Of a DNA stretch of 64,000 nucleotides, positions 44,301 to 56,651 are shown one piece after another. Both the position numbers and the translations under genes were made by a program. Source of the stretch: Guillardia theta CCMP2712 (taxonomy: Eukaryota > Cryptophyceae > Pyrenomonadales > Geminigeraceae); the NCBI RefSeq assembly GCF_000315625.1, contig NW_005434603.1, positions 1-64,000 of the forward strand. Direction: 5' to 3'. The notes under the pieces are model-generated. The model ran no database searches and had not been told where the DNA came from. It saw nothing but the letters and a program-made list of their open reading frames with translations. Every line of letters starts with the position of its first letter. Positions within the stretch are counted from its first letter, which is position 1.

Positions 44301-46071
44301 ACCGAGGATGTTCTAAAAGTTTTCAAGAACGTAAAGACTACCGTTCCCCCCGTTCAATGATCTTCCCCCCCCCTACCCCCCCCTCCTCCTCCTCCTCCTC
44401 CTCCTCCTCCTTCTCTTCCTCCTCCTTCTCTTCCTCCTCCTTCTCTTCCTCCTCCTCCTCCTTTGCTTGTCACTCTTTCCATACCTCTCGCTCATCCCTC
44501 GTCTTCCTTTGCATTTTTCGCTTATCTGCCCTGACATTTTTGTCTGAAGAAGATAGAAAAACACAACATGCGTCAGCGAGCTGCGATAACTCCAGCTGGA
44601 AGGTAGACCGACTCTGCTTCTCCCGCTATTGCAGACCTCCCCCTCTATTTCCGCTGCCACTTCTTTCTTTCCTTTACTCCTTCTCCGACCTCTCGCTCTT
44701 TTGTTGTTGTTTCCTCACTTCATGTTTCTATCTTTGTTCTTCCTTTTTCATTTCGTTTGTGTTTGTGTTTGTCTTCTCCCCTTTCCTCGTCTTCCCATCC
44801 TCTTGTTCCTCTTTGACTACTCCACGCAGAATCGGCACTCCCCTCCGTTGCCATCAAGGGCTCAAACTCTCTTCCAAGATATATTTCATCCAAGGTCGCT
44901 CAGAACTCCCTGTCCCTGTCCCTGTCCCTGTCCATGTCGCTGTCTCTGTCCCTGTCCCTTCCTCTTCGGGTCTCCACACCTTTTTTCTCTTCCTCAGACC
45001 TCATTCCTGCAGGCATCAAGTATTGCATCCTCTCCCCTGACGGCGCTGGAGCCGAGGAGGAAGGAGGAAGAGAGTCAACGAGCACGGACAGCCGGCAGTC
45101 GAACCCCTGGGTCACTGTACTCTTTGAGGACAGCCAGGTACGTTATCACTTTCTCTCCTCCTCTCTGCAGCCCTCCCTCCTCCGGTTTCCCTTCCCCTCT
45201 TTCGTTTTCTTCCTTTCTCTCGGACGCTCCTACACTCTTTCCGCGCTCTTTCGTTCTTGGTTTTTCTCTTGTTGCCTCCCTCCGCTCTTTCCTTCATCCG
45301 TCTCTGCATTGGTTCAACCCGTGATGTATCCTCCCAAGTCTTCGATCCCTTCGTCCTGAAAATTTCTTCCTGTCTGTTCCATCTGCTCTCTGCCAGCTCT
45401 CGCTCTGCTTCTCATATCCTGTGACTTGTATCAGGGCAGGGAGATGGTATGGCGCGTCCGCCCGCACTGGCTGGACTCGCTCTCGAGCTGCTTCAGGAGC
45501 GGGTGAGTGGCGAGGAGCGATGGAGAGGATGGGGAGGAGGACAGAATGAGGATCAGGAGGAGGAGGGGGAGGGGGTGGGAGAGAGCAAGGAGTAGGAGGA
45601 GGGAGGGGGAGGGGGAGTAGAGGTAGTTTCAAGGAGGAGGACGAAGGAACAATGGGGGCTCGAGTCGGAAAGTGGCAGGAGGGTGTGCAGGGGGTTGAGG
45701 TTGGATGATCAAGAGCTGGGAAGAGCCGACGTGAGGGGTTCTGACTGGAGTGGAGCAGGACTATGGAAGTGAACCAACTTCAGTTCAACAACGATGTGTC
45801 AAAGTGATGGGAGGGGAGGAAACGATGGGAGGGAGGAGGAAGAGGCGGGACAGAGGGAAAGGGGGAACAGGGGAAAGGGGAAGAGGAGAAGAGGGGGTGA
45901 AGGGAGAAGTGAGATTGTGAAGAACCAGGGAGGAAGAGGAATAGGGAGGGGGAGGAAGAGAGAGAGGAGGTGGAAAGGATGGATGCTTACTCTGATGCAG
46001 ATGTTTCTTCGCCGTGCTCCTCCTTCACCTTGGAGTTGTGAGACGAATGGAGGAGAGGAGAGCGTGAAAGG
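41317..46071 (+). CDS. JmjC-domain oxygenase, NO66/MINA (RIOX)-like
   Basis: Exon segments in order: LEGDVLQYLIDPLPVDEFLH (about 41520, 41577-41629); EIWEERAYVVNRDDSSYFED (about 41680-41763); DVLCNAMGDEEFGEILFFKN (42052-42135); FLDDASVVLNHVDKQ; MCQKLQSRFPHTFCNMYLTP; AVHPHSDDRDVLLIQIWGTK, with the HxD iron ligands; EWLVYGSPQTLPFSDEQ; TGDTLYIPRGFVHEAKAQ; EHGSLHITIAIPTQDFTW, with the distal His; then helical exons to NGNNDK (43981). After the N gap, shorter exons continue (KIEKHNMRQRAAITPAG; GIKYCILSPDGAGAEEEG; GREMVWRVRPHWLDSL at 45436-45504). NO66/MINA enzymes hydroxylate ribosomal protein histidines in the nucleolus. The first exon (ATG 41317) and last exon (tentatively ending 46071) are uncertain. 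Confidence 0.8.
42526..42598. repeat. GGGGCA hexanucleotide repeat in intron
   Basis: About 12 GGGGCA/GGGTCA units in an intron of the JmjC gene, with G-quadruplex potential. Confidence 0.88.
43996..44092. repeat. GGA repeat next to assembly gap
   Basis: GGA trinucleotide run in the JmjC intron, ending shortly before the N run. A likely cause of the assembly break. Confidence 0.85.
44140..44239. other. Assembly gap (100 N)
   Basis: Exactly 100 Ns, the convention for a gap of unknown size. It falls between JmjC exons, so exons of that gene may be missing. Confidence 0.98.
44900..44962. repeat. CTGTCC hexanucleotide repeat in intron
   Basis: About ten CTGTCC-like units (some TCGCTG) in a JmjC-gene intron. 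Confidence 0.85.
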
Positions 46072-46329
46072 GAAGGAGAAGCTGGTGGTAGAAACAAGCC
46101 ATCGGCTTGGAACGGACGATGCTGATAGAAACTATGGTGTAGATAAGCCGTACACACGAGTTGAGTGGACAAGAGTTGTGGTTGAAATGTTGATGCCCGG
46201 CATGTACTTTGATGAAAACAACAGCAGGACAGATGTTGATGAGAACTTGACGTGTGGAATGATGGAGAGTGGAGGATGAAGAGCAAGGAAGTTTACAGTG
46301 ACGACCATACAAGATCGATGGAAGGTAGC

Positions 46330-46350
46330 GGGGGGGGGGGGGGGAGGGGG
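46330..46350. repeat. Poly-G run
   Basis: A run of about 14 G followed by AGGGGG, just 3' of the protease stop codon. Confidence 0.85.
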
Positions 46351-46369
46351 TAAGACTTGAAGAGATCAT

Positions 46370-49014
46370 TCATTTCAAGCTTGCTGGTATTAATCTTTCA
46401 AGGTCCCCGACGAGAAGGGTCAGAGATGCCCCTGTAGCAAGCGCTTGTCAAACGAGACGCCACATTCCCTTCCACCTCCTCTCGCATGCTTCGGAATGAC
46501 GCGTCCTCCATCTCCTCCTCCTCCTCCTCCTCCTCCTCCTCCCTTCCCCTCCACCCCCCCTTTCTCCACCCCTTCCCCTCCTCTCACTCTTCCTCGTCCT
46601 GTTCTTGATCCTCCTGCTCTCACCGAGAAGAATCGCCAGGAAAGCGCCGTTCACTGTCCGCGTCACTTCCGAGTTGAGGGGGCGACGACGAATGGCCTCC
46701 ACCAGAACCTGAGGAGGAGAAGATCAGACTGCGAGCAGCAGATCGCACAGAGACAACCAGGAAACAAGATGGAGGAGGAGGAGGAGAAGAAAGGAGAAGG
46801 AAGAGCAGGAGGCAGAGGCGGAAGAGAAACGATAGGAGTGTTGGGAGGGGAAGGGGCAGAGGAAGGGAAAGGGGCAAGGGAGCGTGTTGGCACATTGAGC
46901 TTGACATATCTAATCTCTCACCATCACCAGTTGCCCTCCGTCCAGCGCAGGGATGGGAAGGGCGTTCATGATGCCCAAGTTGATGGAGATGAGGGCGATG
47001 AAGGCAAGGATGGTTCCCTGCCCTTTGTCTCAGCCCTCGACCGGCAGTTGATCGACTCCTTACTGCTCCTGCCCCTGCCCCTCTCCTGCTCCTGCTCCTG
47101 CTCCCAACTCTGTTCCTGTTCCTGCTCCTGCTCCTAACTCTGTTCCTGTTCCTGCTCCTGCTCCTCTTTCAATCGTCAACCCTTCTACTTCTCTAGTGGC
47201 AATTTCCGTTTCTTTACCATGGCCGTTGCCCTAGTTCATTGGTTTTCTTCCCATCTTGCCACGAAGTGCCTCCCTCCTCTCATCGTCTCGTACCGTGACT
47301 CTCTCCACCCCCTTCTCCCCTACCCTCTCCTCCCTTCTCGAGCTCTCAATTTCAGGTTGCCCTTCTCACCTGTTTGCCTGCTTCCGCTCCCATCTGCATC
47401 ACGCCAACTGGACCTGCCAGATTGCCTGGAGTGGAAGGTGAACAACAACAGACAGAAGGAGGGGACGAGGGGAAAAGGCTACATTCAACAACAAAGAACA
47501 ATCATGATATGACAGGACGGACAGAAAGAGCGACTGAGGATGAAAGGCAGAAAGAAAAGCAGGAAGTGGGGCACAATGCAAGGCAGGAAGGCAGAAGGAA
47601 AGTGAGTGAGAGGGAGGGAGGGAGGGAGGAAGGAAACAGAGAAAAACGAAGATAAAGATGGAGAGCAAGATTGGTTCAACTCACCCACACTATCCTTGAA
47701 GTGCGTGAAGAGCTTTCCGAACCCAAAGAAAGTCTCCGACGTGAGGGTTACAAACTGTTGGTTCGTCATCACCACGGCCTCCGCAACACCCTTGGGCTTT
47801 GCGTTGCTGCTGACGATCACGTTGGGCCCGAGCTTGACTCCGATCACACCATCTCCGCTCCTGACCCTGTCGGGCGTGACGTCCAGTGGCACCAGCCCCT
47901 CCGCCCTCTTCACAACGAACTTCATGCTTCTGCCGCTGCTCTTCTTGACTGCCTGCACCAGCTCCGCCACGGCCTTCTCGCTCTTTCCGATGTCTTTGCC
48001 GTCAATCTCCACTATGATGTCTCCGGGTTTCATGCCGTACCTCGCTCCTGCTCCCTTCCCGTCCACCAACGACGACACCACAACCCCTCGGTCCAGCACA
48101 GGGATCGCGACTCCGTTGGACGTCACTGAGCCGAAGATCGCTCCCCATGCCAGGAGCATGTTGAACAGGACGCCGGCTGAGATCACGAACGCTCGCTGGA
48201 GGGCAGGACGATTTTGAATCAGGTCAGGGTCATCGATGTCGTACTTTACAGCTGGCCTCCCGTCCTCTTCCTCTGCCTTCTCGTCGTCTGATCGCGATCC
48301 CGGTCCCTCCATCTCGCTCGAGACGGGTTGGGCCTCGGGGAAGGAGACGTATCCTCCGAGCGGCAGGAGCCGGAGGGAGTACTCGACGCCGTCCCGGTCC
48401 TGCAAGGCACAGGCATGAGCAACACGAAGATGAGGGAGGTTAGGAGAGAGGAGGGGTGATTACAAACGAATGAGGGCAAGCGGCAAGAAAAGCAGCGGCA
48501 GCTGCAGCAGCAGGAGAAGCAAGAGCAGCAAGAAGCATGCATACCTTGAACCCAAACACCTTGGGACCAAACCCGATGCAGAAGTCATTGATCTTGATAC
48601 CCTGAACCTTAGCTGCAAGGAAGTGCCCTGCCTCATGGAAGGCAACGACACCACAGAGAACGGCTGCCCCAGACAAGCTGCCATGGCGAGTCAGCACATG
48701 CGCCTGTAGGAGGGAGCAGATGTAGGAGGGAGCAGATACCTTGAAACGCCTCCGAGGACGGCCTGAAGGGCCGGAGCGACAGCTGGCAGGAGGTCGACTT
48801 GGGACGTGAGCTGGACCGCGCATGGCCTCCTCAAGCTCGTTGCATGCTTGACACTGTGCAGGTTCCTCTCGAAAAGTGATCGAGCTGGAAGAGGGAGAGG
48901 TCTCTTTGCCGCAAGGAAGGAGCCGGTTTGAAAGGCCTCTGCGAAGTCTGCCGGATACACCAAGGCCTGTACGACTAAGACGCTGCTGACGATTGTCCGA
49001 GCACTCCTGATCAT
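46370..49014 (-). CDS. Plastid-targeted site-2 protease (RseP/AraSP-like M50 metalloprotease)
   Basis: ATG 49014 opens a signal peptide ([20 protein letters not shown]) ending AEAF, a Phe cleavage context, then a basic transit-like region: a bipartite plastid signal. Later exons give [20 protein letters not shown] (HExxH zinc site, about 48640-48600), then [13 protein letters not shown], a membrane helix ([16 protein letters not shown]) and a PDZ domain ([18 protein letters not shown]; about 48410-47690). Then [18 protein letters not shown] (about 47420-47368), [18 protein letters not shown] (the third catalytic motif, about 47020-46925), [15 protein letters not shown], and [17 protein letters not shown] with stop 46370. 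Chloroplast AraSP-type proteases of the inner envelope cleave membrane proteins and are needed for plastid development. The junction between exons 1 and 2 (48745-48705) is unresolved. Confidence 0.92.
47056..47168. repeat. CTCCTG-type hexamer repeat in protease intron
   Basis: Irregular CTCCTG/TTCCTG units, with a roughly 36-bp higher-order duplication (CCTAACTCTGTTCCTG), in an intron of the M50 gene. Confidence 0.8.
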
Positions 49015-50476
49015 GATGTCTCCAGTTGTCTACCCTCAAGAAGAGATCTGGTCTATGCACGGTGACAATCAAATCTCATGCACCGATGGCAGACTGTTCT
49101 GGGGAAAAAGTCAGACGAACAATCATTCTTTCGGAGCGTCTCTTGACCAGCAAACAGCATAGGCAGCATCGCGATAGACAGAGTTATCGGTCAGAGCACA
49201 ATCAATCATTGGTATGCAATCAGTCAGCAGGGATGTGGACGGAAAGATCGAAAGGAACACTTGGCTGGACGGGATGGCATCGAATCATACATGTTTACGA
49301 GGAGGACACAAAGAAATATCCTGCTGCACACAGAACTTTTATCGTGCTCACAACAAAACATCATGAAATGTGTCTTGTATTGAAAATCATCGTATGATCA
49401 GCCCAATCCAATCATTCGCAGGCGGTTCATGGCCCGCAACCATCTCGAACAAGTTGTGTTCGCCATGGCCGCAGGTACCCAAGGGAGTTTCGACAAGGGG
49501 CAGTACCCCCACCCCCTCTGTCCGCTCCTTGGGTCTATTCACCCCCTCATTTCCCAGGCCTGACAGACTTTATACCGGGTAATTAGAAATGTTTTTGTTT
49601 CTCAGGGGTGGGTGGTCAGCCATGGTTGCCTTGGGCGACGTCTGGATGATGGTGGGTGGGGTATATTGCTCAGGGTAGGGTAGATGTAGGCCAAAGGGTA
49701 GGGTACTAAGGCAATAGGACCGGTGGTCTGGTATGGTGAAAAAAGTTCAAATCACCCCTCCTTTAGTACCCTACCTCCCATTTTCCAGATGAGATGACCG
49801 GTGGGTCCACACGCCGGCCGGCCGGCCCGCCGGCTCTGGCAACGGCGGGTGCCACTCGAACCCTAGTAGTACCGTTAACTTCACTCAACTTTGACATGTC
49901 CAATGTACAGAGTTGACAAAAATTTCTTTTATATTGATAAACTTTAGTCACTATAATTATTTCTATGTAACTAAAATCTTGTTAGGCTAGTTGAGTAATA
50001 CTTCGCTAGTTCTGCTTCCCGCCCGGAGGGCACGTGAACCCCGGCGCCGCATGCAGAGGCTGCTGACGCTCCTCCTCCTCCTCCTCCTCTCCTCCTTCCT
50101 TTCCAGCTGCACCGCTCCCTCCCCCCGCTCCTTGGCAATAATATCTCTCAACCACCTGCTCTAGTTCACCTCCGATCCGCTTTCTAGTGCATCCTCCTTG
50201 CTGCATCCCCTGCCGCCGGCATTCGATTGCAATCAGCCATTTCTTATTGAACACCCCGCCCGAGAGGGTCGCAGTCGGTAGTTTTACTTGCTCGAACCAT
50301 CGCTTGCATCACATTTTGCTGATCCCTACACTTTCAACTGCTTTCGCCTTCTATGCTCAGCTTTAGCCTCCATCATCTCTCCGCATGCACTTGCAAGTTC
50401 TGGCCATCCCCGCCCTCTTGCTGCTGATCAGGACGGGATTCTTTCTGAACGCGATTGACAGGCAGGGAGAGGAACG
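49015..50476. other. Intergenic region with G/C-tract and a very small GC island
   Basis: 49480-49790 carries GTACCC/GGGTAGGG blocks like the island borders. 49795-49850 is a short GC-rich piece (CCGGCCGGCCGGCCCGCC), followed by an AT-rich motif variant (CCGTTAACTTCACTCAACTT). 50030-50110 has CTC repeats. No gene seen. Confidence 0.45.
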
Positions 50477-53400
50477 ATGGATGACCGAGCGCAGTTCGAG
50501 CAGCTCATCAGGTCTTTGGCCTTTCTCGTCCTCCTTCCCTCCCTCACGACTCCTCACACAGGGGGCTTATGGACCCCTCCAACGAGGCCAGAAAGATATC
50601 AGAAGCGAGCTTCGAGCAGCTGTGCGCTCAGCCAGAGCGAGCGGCGCCTCTGCTCTGCAGCACGATGCAGATGGTACGTGACTCCCCTCCCCCCCAGTGC
50701 ATGACAGGCTGGCAGTCCGAGGATGAGATGGTACGAAGCCTGACCATCATCATGTTCCGCAAGCGTGTCACAGAACAGTTCTTCCAGCAGCTCAGCCCTG
50801 AGACCAAGGTCTCTACATCTCCATCCCCCATATCTCCTCTGCTCTTCCCTTGCCACCTCTCCTGTCTCTTCCCTCCTCCTCGGTGTTTTACTCCCGTTTC
50901 CTCCTCCGCTCCCCTTCGACTCCTTCCTTCCTACCTCACCATCTGCGCAGGCGGGCGTGAAGCACACCCTCATCCACTGCGTGCAGCATGAACCCTCGGC
51001 TTCTAACAGGAAGAAGCTGGCGGACACTACGGGGGAGGTCGCCGCCATGATCTTTGAGTCCGAGACTGAATCCTGGCCCGAGCTGTTCCCGTTCCTCTTT
51101 GAAAGCGCAAAGAACCCAGCAGCTCACCTGCGCGAGTCCGCCATGCTGATCCTTACCCGTCTTGCCTTCTCTGCCAGTGACGCTCTCCAGCAGAATGTGA
51201 ACCACGTAAAGATGCTCTGCGCTCAGACCCTGCAGGACCCCGAGAGCAAGGACGTTCGTCTAGCTGCCCTCAGCGCCACTGGGAGCATAGTGCAGGCCTT
51301 CTCCTCCTACGAAGAGCAAGTCTCTGACTTCCAGGAAGTGATCCCGACCATGTGCCAGGTGCTGACTGGCCTGTTGAACGAGAACGATCAGGACTCGGCA
51401 AGGATTGCACTTGAAGAGTTCATCACCATGGCAGAGGAGGCGCCGAAGTTCTTCAGGAGGCACCTCGACTCTCTGATCCAGCTGGCGTTTCAGATCGCCA
51501 CGGCCAACAACCTGGAGGAGGACACGCGATTCCTTGCAGTGGAGCTCCTGGTGACGCTGGCAGAGCAGGCACCTGCAATGATGAGGAAACAGAAGATTTT
51601 TCTTGACAACATGGTCCCCCTTGCACTGCAGCTCATGCTCACTGTGGAGGAAGTTGACATGCACGCCTGGAATTCGACCACGGACGACGACGACGACACT
51701 GAGCTGACTTCCCTTGACGTGGGCAAGGACGCGCTCGACCGCCTTGCGCTCTCGCTCGGCGGCAAGACTGTCTTCGGCCTAGCCTTCCGGCAGGATCTCC
51801 TTCCCTCCTTCATGACTCACCAGGACTGGAAGTACAGGCACGCGGCCCTCACCTGCATCGCGCAGATTGCCGAGGGCTGTCAGAAGCAGATGAAGCAGCA
51901 CCTGGAGAGCATCGTCATGCAGACCGCTCAGTGCTTCTCCGACGCTCATCCCCGAGTCCGCTGGGCGGCGATCAACGCCATGGGCCAGCTTGAGACTGAC
52001 CTCGGCCCGGACTTGCAGGAGCGGTACCATGCTGTTGTGCTTCCGGCCCTTATCACCGTCATGGACGACAACGCAAACCCGCGGGTCCAGTCGCACGCGG
52101 CGGCCGCGGTGATCAACTTCACTGAGGACTGCAAGAAGGACACAGTCCAGCCGTACCTCGAGGGCCTGCTGGGCAAGCTCCTCCACTTGCTTATGGGCGG
52201 AGTCAGGATCGTGCAGGAGCAGGCGATCACCGCTATCGCCTCCGTGGCAGACTGCGTGCAGGAGCAGTTCAAGCCCTTCTACGGGGGGATCATGCCGGTG
52301 CTCAAGGACATCCTGCGCAACTGCGTGCACAAGGAGCAGCGAATGCTGCGAGGGAAGGCGATGGAGTGTATCTCCCTCATCGGCATCGCCGTCGGCAAGG
52401 AAGTTTTCATCGCTGACGCCAAGGAAGTCATCGATCAGTTCCTCAACACCCAGACGGCAGCGCTGGACCCGGACGACCCGCAGATCTCCTACCTCCTGCA
52501 GGTGTGGGGAAGGCTAGCCAAGGCTCTCAAGCACGATTTCATCCCGTACCTCAGTGTTGTCATGCCCCCGCTGCTCAACTCCGCGGGCATCAAAGCCGAC
52601 GATCAGGTTCTGGACGATGCTGAGGAGGAGGAGGAGGAGGAGGAGGGCATCACGACCGTCGTGGTGCAGACGGAGGAGGGAGCGAAGAAGGTCGCGCTCA
52701 AGACAGCGGCGCTGGAGGAGAAGTCGACTGCATGCAACATGCTCGTCTGCTACTTCGCGGAGCTGAAGGAAGGGATGTTCCCCTTCCTCGAGCAGGTGGC
52801 TCGACTCATGGTCCCCCTCCTCGCCTTCATCTACTCGGAAGAAGTCCGGACGGCCGCGGCCTCCCTCATGCCGGAGCTGATCGACTGCGCGATCTCGAGC
52901 ATGAGGAACGGGCTCTGCAACCAGACGTTTGTCAAGGGGCTGAGCGACATGGTGTTCCAGAAGCTCGTGGCCATGATCAAGGAGGAGCCCGAGCCCGACG
53001 TCCAACTCGCCATGATGGAATCGCTCAACGAGTCGATGACGTTCGGGGGCGACGGCTGCCTGGGGTCGCCCGAGATGGTGGTGGAGGTGCTGGTGGCGAT
53101 GCACACGGTGCTGAACGAAGTGATTGAGAGATGCGAGAAGAGGAAGAAGGCGAGGAAGGACGAGGACTTTGACGACGACGATGCTGAGAACCAGGAGCTC
53201 GAGGCGGACAGGGACAACGATCTCCTCGAGTCCATCTCCTCCAACATTGGGACCCTCACGAAGCATCATGCGGAGGCCGTGCACGCTGCCTTCACCAAGT
53301 ACGTGGAGGTCTTCGGCACCCTCGTGTCCTCCCCCGTCGTCACCCACCAGCGCATCGGCATCTGCATCTTCGACGAGCTCTTGGAGAACCTCGGCGAGCA

Positions 53401-54301
53401 CGGGCGGACGTACATGCCGCAACTCCTACCAGCCCTCGTCCAGTTCAGCAAGGACAGGAACTCGGAAGTGAGGCAGGCGGCAGTGTACGGGCTCGGCATC
53501 TGCGCACAGTACGGAGGGAGCGTGTTCGGGCAGAATGCAGCTCAGGTTCTGCAGTGCCTGTATGACAACCTGAACCACCCGAGTGCGAGGGAGGACAGCA
53601 ACGTGTACGCCACAGACAATGCCGTCAGCGCGCTAGCAAAGGTGATCGAGTTTCAAGCTCAGCACATGGAGGACAGGAACGCGGCCATTACCCAGTTTGT
53701 GCACTACCTACCGGTGACGGGAGATAAGGAGGAGGGAGTCCAGGTCGACATCCCCGTTGCCCTCCCTCCCGCTGCTGATGCTCCGTGATGCAGGTACATG
53801 GAAGGCTGTGCTCCATGGTGGAGCGAGGAGAGCCGGCTCTGCAGCCGCTGCTTCCAAAGGTACTTCATTCTTCCATGCATGCGTGCCAGCTCATCCGCCC
53901 TGCAGGTCATCCAGGTCATGGTTGCGATCCTGGAGACGGAGACGGTTGACGAGGAGGTGACAGAGCGGATTCGCAAGATCTTCAGAATGTGAGGAAGAGG
54001 AAGAGGAGAGGAAGGAGGGAGGAGGAAGGATCGCTGCTGGGTGACTGTCCTTGCTTTGCTGTAGGTTTCAAACAACTCCAGGAGTTTCAGAAGTGTTGCA
54101 ACAAACTTTCGCTTCCCTGCCGCCAGACCAGCAGGTAACATAAACAAGAGGACGAGGACAAGAAGACGGAGAGAAGGCCTCATTGGGTCTGTGTGAGGAC
54201 GTTGGGGAGAATTCAGGGGAACGGAAGCAGAGAGGCGAGAGGGGCAGAAAACTGACATGATTGTTTGATGACAGGAGAAGATTAACAGGCTCATGCAGTG
54301 A
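50477..54301 (+). CDS. IPO5: Importin-beta family karyopherin, importin-5 (Kap121/RanBP5) type
   Basis: Exon 1 (50477-50511, MDDRAQFEQLI) and exon 2 (50562-50673, GLMDPSNEARKISEASFEQL) match the importin-5 start. The third exon (SEDEMVRSLTIIMFRKRVTE) and a very long exon from 50951 to about 53734 carry HEAT-repeat helices. They include the acidic insert DDDDDTELTSLDVGKDALDR, the RWAAINAMGQLETDLGPDLQ repeat and the EEEEEEEG loop. Short 3' exons (VHGRLCSMVERGEPALQPLL; VIQVMVAILETETVDEE; a segment ending LPPDQQ; EKINRLMQ stop at 54301) replace the read-through stop at 53786-53788. Total about 1090 residues, normal for the family. It imports ribosomal proteins, histones and other cargo through the nuclear pore and is released by RanGTP. 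Confidence 0.95.
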
Positions 54302-54469
54302 TCTGATCGGATGCGCGAGACTGATTGTAGCAATACATGTAGTTGGAAATTTTCTCATTTTTTTTTCGACGTTGTAAGAAGTTGAAGGGGTTGAGCGATC
54401 GTTTATATCTGCCGGCTCAGTCGCATACCAGCAATTTTATGTGCGCTGCCGTGCTTCAGTGAAGGTTTG

Positions 54470-55340
54470 AGGTCCGACAGGCTTGTGTGCGGAGTCCGTT
54501 ATGCGCCGGCGGGTCCGAGTCACTCCGAGTCCGATCATCGGATCCCGGGGCACGGCGCCGGAGCCAGGCCCAATGGTCTTCACGGAGAGTCTAGTGTGAT
54601 AGCCTAGCGTTACGGTCCTCGTCAGTTGGATTTTCATCCTTCAAGGCTCCGTTGCCACCGAGCCTGTGCGATCGGACACTGTGAAGCCTCCTCGGAGGCC
54701 CGGTGGCCGAGTCCGAGTGACGGGTCTCCCCCCGCCCGCCGAGTCTCCCCCCCAACGCCGGGCCTGATGATCATTGTCCTCGTACTCAAAGGCTCGGATT
54801 TCAAAGTTAGCTTAACCTTGAGTAAACCTGGCACCGGCCGCTGTAAAAGCCACCTGGCAAGCGTGGGGCCCGCCCGGCGATGAGGCCGGCAGCAGGCGCA
54901 TCGTACACGGCAACTGCGGCAGCCTGTGACGCCGGTGCTCCGTCGGAGCCTGCCTAGATAAACATATAAACCTTCGCTCATCCGTGAGATTTGTTGGGAG
55001 ATGAAGACTCTTCCACCCGGCGGCGGGTGACCGTCAGTTGAAAAAGGCCCTAGCCTGGAGCAAAGACATTTTAGCGGCCTCCCGTGCCATTGATGACCCG
55101 GCAGAGAGTGGCGGCCGTCGGTAACAAACGCGGCCCGGGCGGAAGCTGTAGTACATGCCGACGGCATGAGTATATCCACCCCTTCCGACTGGTGGCCATT
55201 CTACTTGAAAGGGCAAGTCAAAGTTGCCGGGCACCTTCACGGTTTGGCATCGGTGGAAGCAAAACGTGTTGGGCGAGTCAAGGTAATCATCATGTCTGAG
55301 CGTGCTCGATGCGTGAATCTCGGGACCGGTAGGTCAGGGT
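54470..55340. repeat. GC-rich island 6
   Basis: Contains GATCATCGGATCCCGGGG, CCGAGTCC-type words and a motif variant at 54780-54827 (CGTACTCAAAGGC, then TTTCAAAGTTAGCTTAACCT and TTGAGTAAAC). Interspersed with less GC-rich patches. No gene supported; ORFs across it are compositional. Confidence 0.55.
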
Positions 55341-55740
55341 CTGGAGTACGCATTTGACCTAGGAGGGGGAGGGTGGTACCTTATTGGACTAGTTTACTAG
55401 GGACAAAGGGGGTTTTCTTTCTTTTTAAGGTCACGAAATGATGACTGGAGGGATGTTAAGTAAACTATCATGGTATCATGGAGGGAGACAGTGGAGATCT
55501 GAAAACTCGAAAAAACGTGTTTTCGTGTTTCAAAGGATGCAAGGCTGACATCACTTTGGCGCCCCCTTCGCATTGCCCCTTGATCCCCTACATCTAGGGA
55601 TGCTTCACCAGTCTCGTCCTCGCGATAGACACTCTCCCACCATCCTCATCTCCTCCTCCTGATTGGAACCAACCTCCTGAGGGATCAGTCCTCTCACAAG
55701 AACACCCAGATTCCTTCTCGGTACGCCTTCCCCAGAAAGC
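55341..55740. other. Upstream region of orphan gene A
   Basis: G-rich block at 55355-55375 (AGGAGGGGGAGGGTGG), then ordinary DNA. Presumed promoter of the next gene. Confidence 0.35.
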
Positions 55741-56052
55741 ATGCAGGACGACTTTGCTCCCTTGTCTCTTGACTCCCAGTTGGTCGACGAATTCGAGGCT
55801 GCTCCCTTTGTGTCCAACACGACCTCATCGTGCTCCTCCTACCTCAACTCCCCTCTTGTCGACGAGTCTTGTGGACAGACCATGGCGAACCTGCACAGGC
55901 TTTTGCAGTCCCAGGATGAAGACAGGGATGTGGCTTTGCCGTGTCCAAGCAGAGACAAGCAGCTCAGAGCTCTCCGGCATTGCATTGAGTTGCTCACGCG
56001 CCCAGAGAAACCTGAGATTTACGGGGCAACAGGAGAGCTGATTCAATTGTGA
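55741..56052 (+). CDS. Orphan small protein, family member A (103 aa)
   Basis: Intronless frame from ATG 55741. The N-terminal half is acidic and Ser-rich (MQDDFAPLSLDSQLVDEFEA; SCSSYLNSPLVDE). The last 33 residues carry the shared motif: DKQLRALRHCIELLTR, then EKPEIYGATGELIQL followed directly by the stop. The motif predicts an amphipathic helix, a Pro break and a short tail. No signal peptide or TM segment, so cytosolic or nuclear. A candidate polyadenylation signal AATAAA is 103 bases past the stop. I do not recognise the family. Members B, C and D lie within the next 4 kb. Confidence 0.7.
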   Translation: MQDDFAPLSLDSQLVDEFEAAPFVSNTTSSCSSYLNSPLVDESCGQTMANLHRLLQSQDEDRDVALPCPSRDKQLRALRHCIELLTRPEKPEIYGATGELIQL

Positions 56053-56154
56053 TCCGAAGAAGGAACCCGCGTACACACATATTTATGTCTCTGTGCATTA
56101 GTTATTGATTAGAAGAGCTTTTTCTCTCGTTGTGCAATATTGTATAGTATCGCA

Positions 56155-56160
56155 AATAAA
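56155..56160 (+). promoter_or_regulatory. Candidate polyadenylation signal of orphan gene A
   Basis: AATAAA 103 bases after the stop, within AT-rich DNA. Confidence 0.45.
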
Positions 56161-56651
56161 GAAATCAATCTGTAGAAAAGGGATGTTTGTCATCTTTCTC
56201 TCTTGTTCAGAACGCATTGATTGATATGATCTTCAGGGGATGCCTGGCTGGAAGCCCATGAACACAAGCCTATTGCTTGTTTCACATGTTACAGACCAGC
56301 TGAAACACCCTCAAGCATAATCTCAATGAGCATTTCTCTGAAAGACGGCATCGTCTCACCTGCTTGCAGCTGTAAGGAATGATCGCTCTCCCCACCCCCA
56401 GTCCTGCCATGTCGCCCCCTACAGAGAACGATCAGCCGGGCCTGACACATGCAGGCTGGATCGTGAAAACATGGTGAGGCGGGCTCGAAACAGATGAAGC
56501 TGCAGAAACGAGGATAAGGCCGGTCATGAATTGATTGTTAAAGTCACGTTACTTACCCGGAGTAAAATCACGAGGCAGTTGAACGTCTTAAGATCGTGGG
56601 GGTGGGGTAGAAAAAAACAACGCAAGGGTTAGGAGCACCGCCATTTCTATT

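Noticed and set aside
46389-46500. Possible extra JmjC exon ([14 protein letters not shown])
   Set aside because: It lies antisense to the final exons of the M50 protease, whose stop is at 46370, and has no matching splice phase.
51779-53499. Long antisense ORFs (183 and 302 codons) opposite the importin exon
   Set aside because: Mirror images of the conserved HEAT-repeat reading frame with His/Val/Leu-rich composition; no domain.
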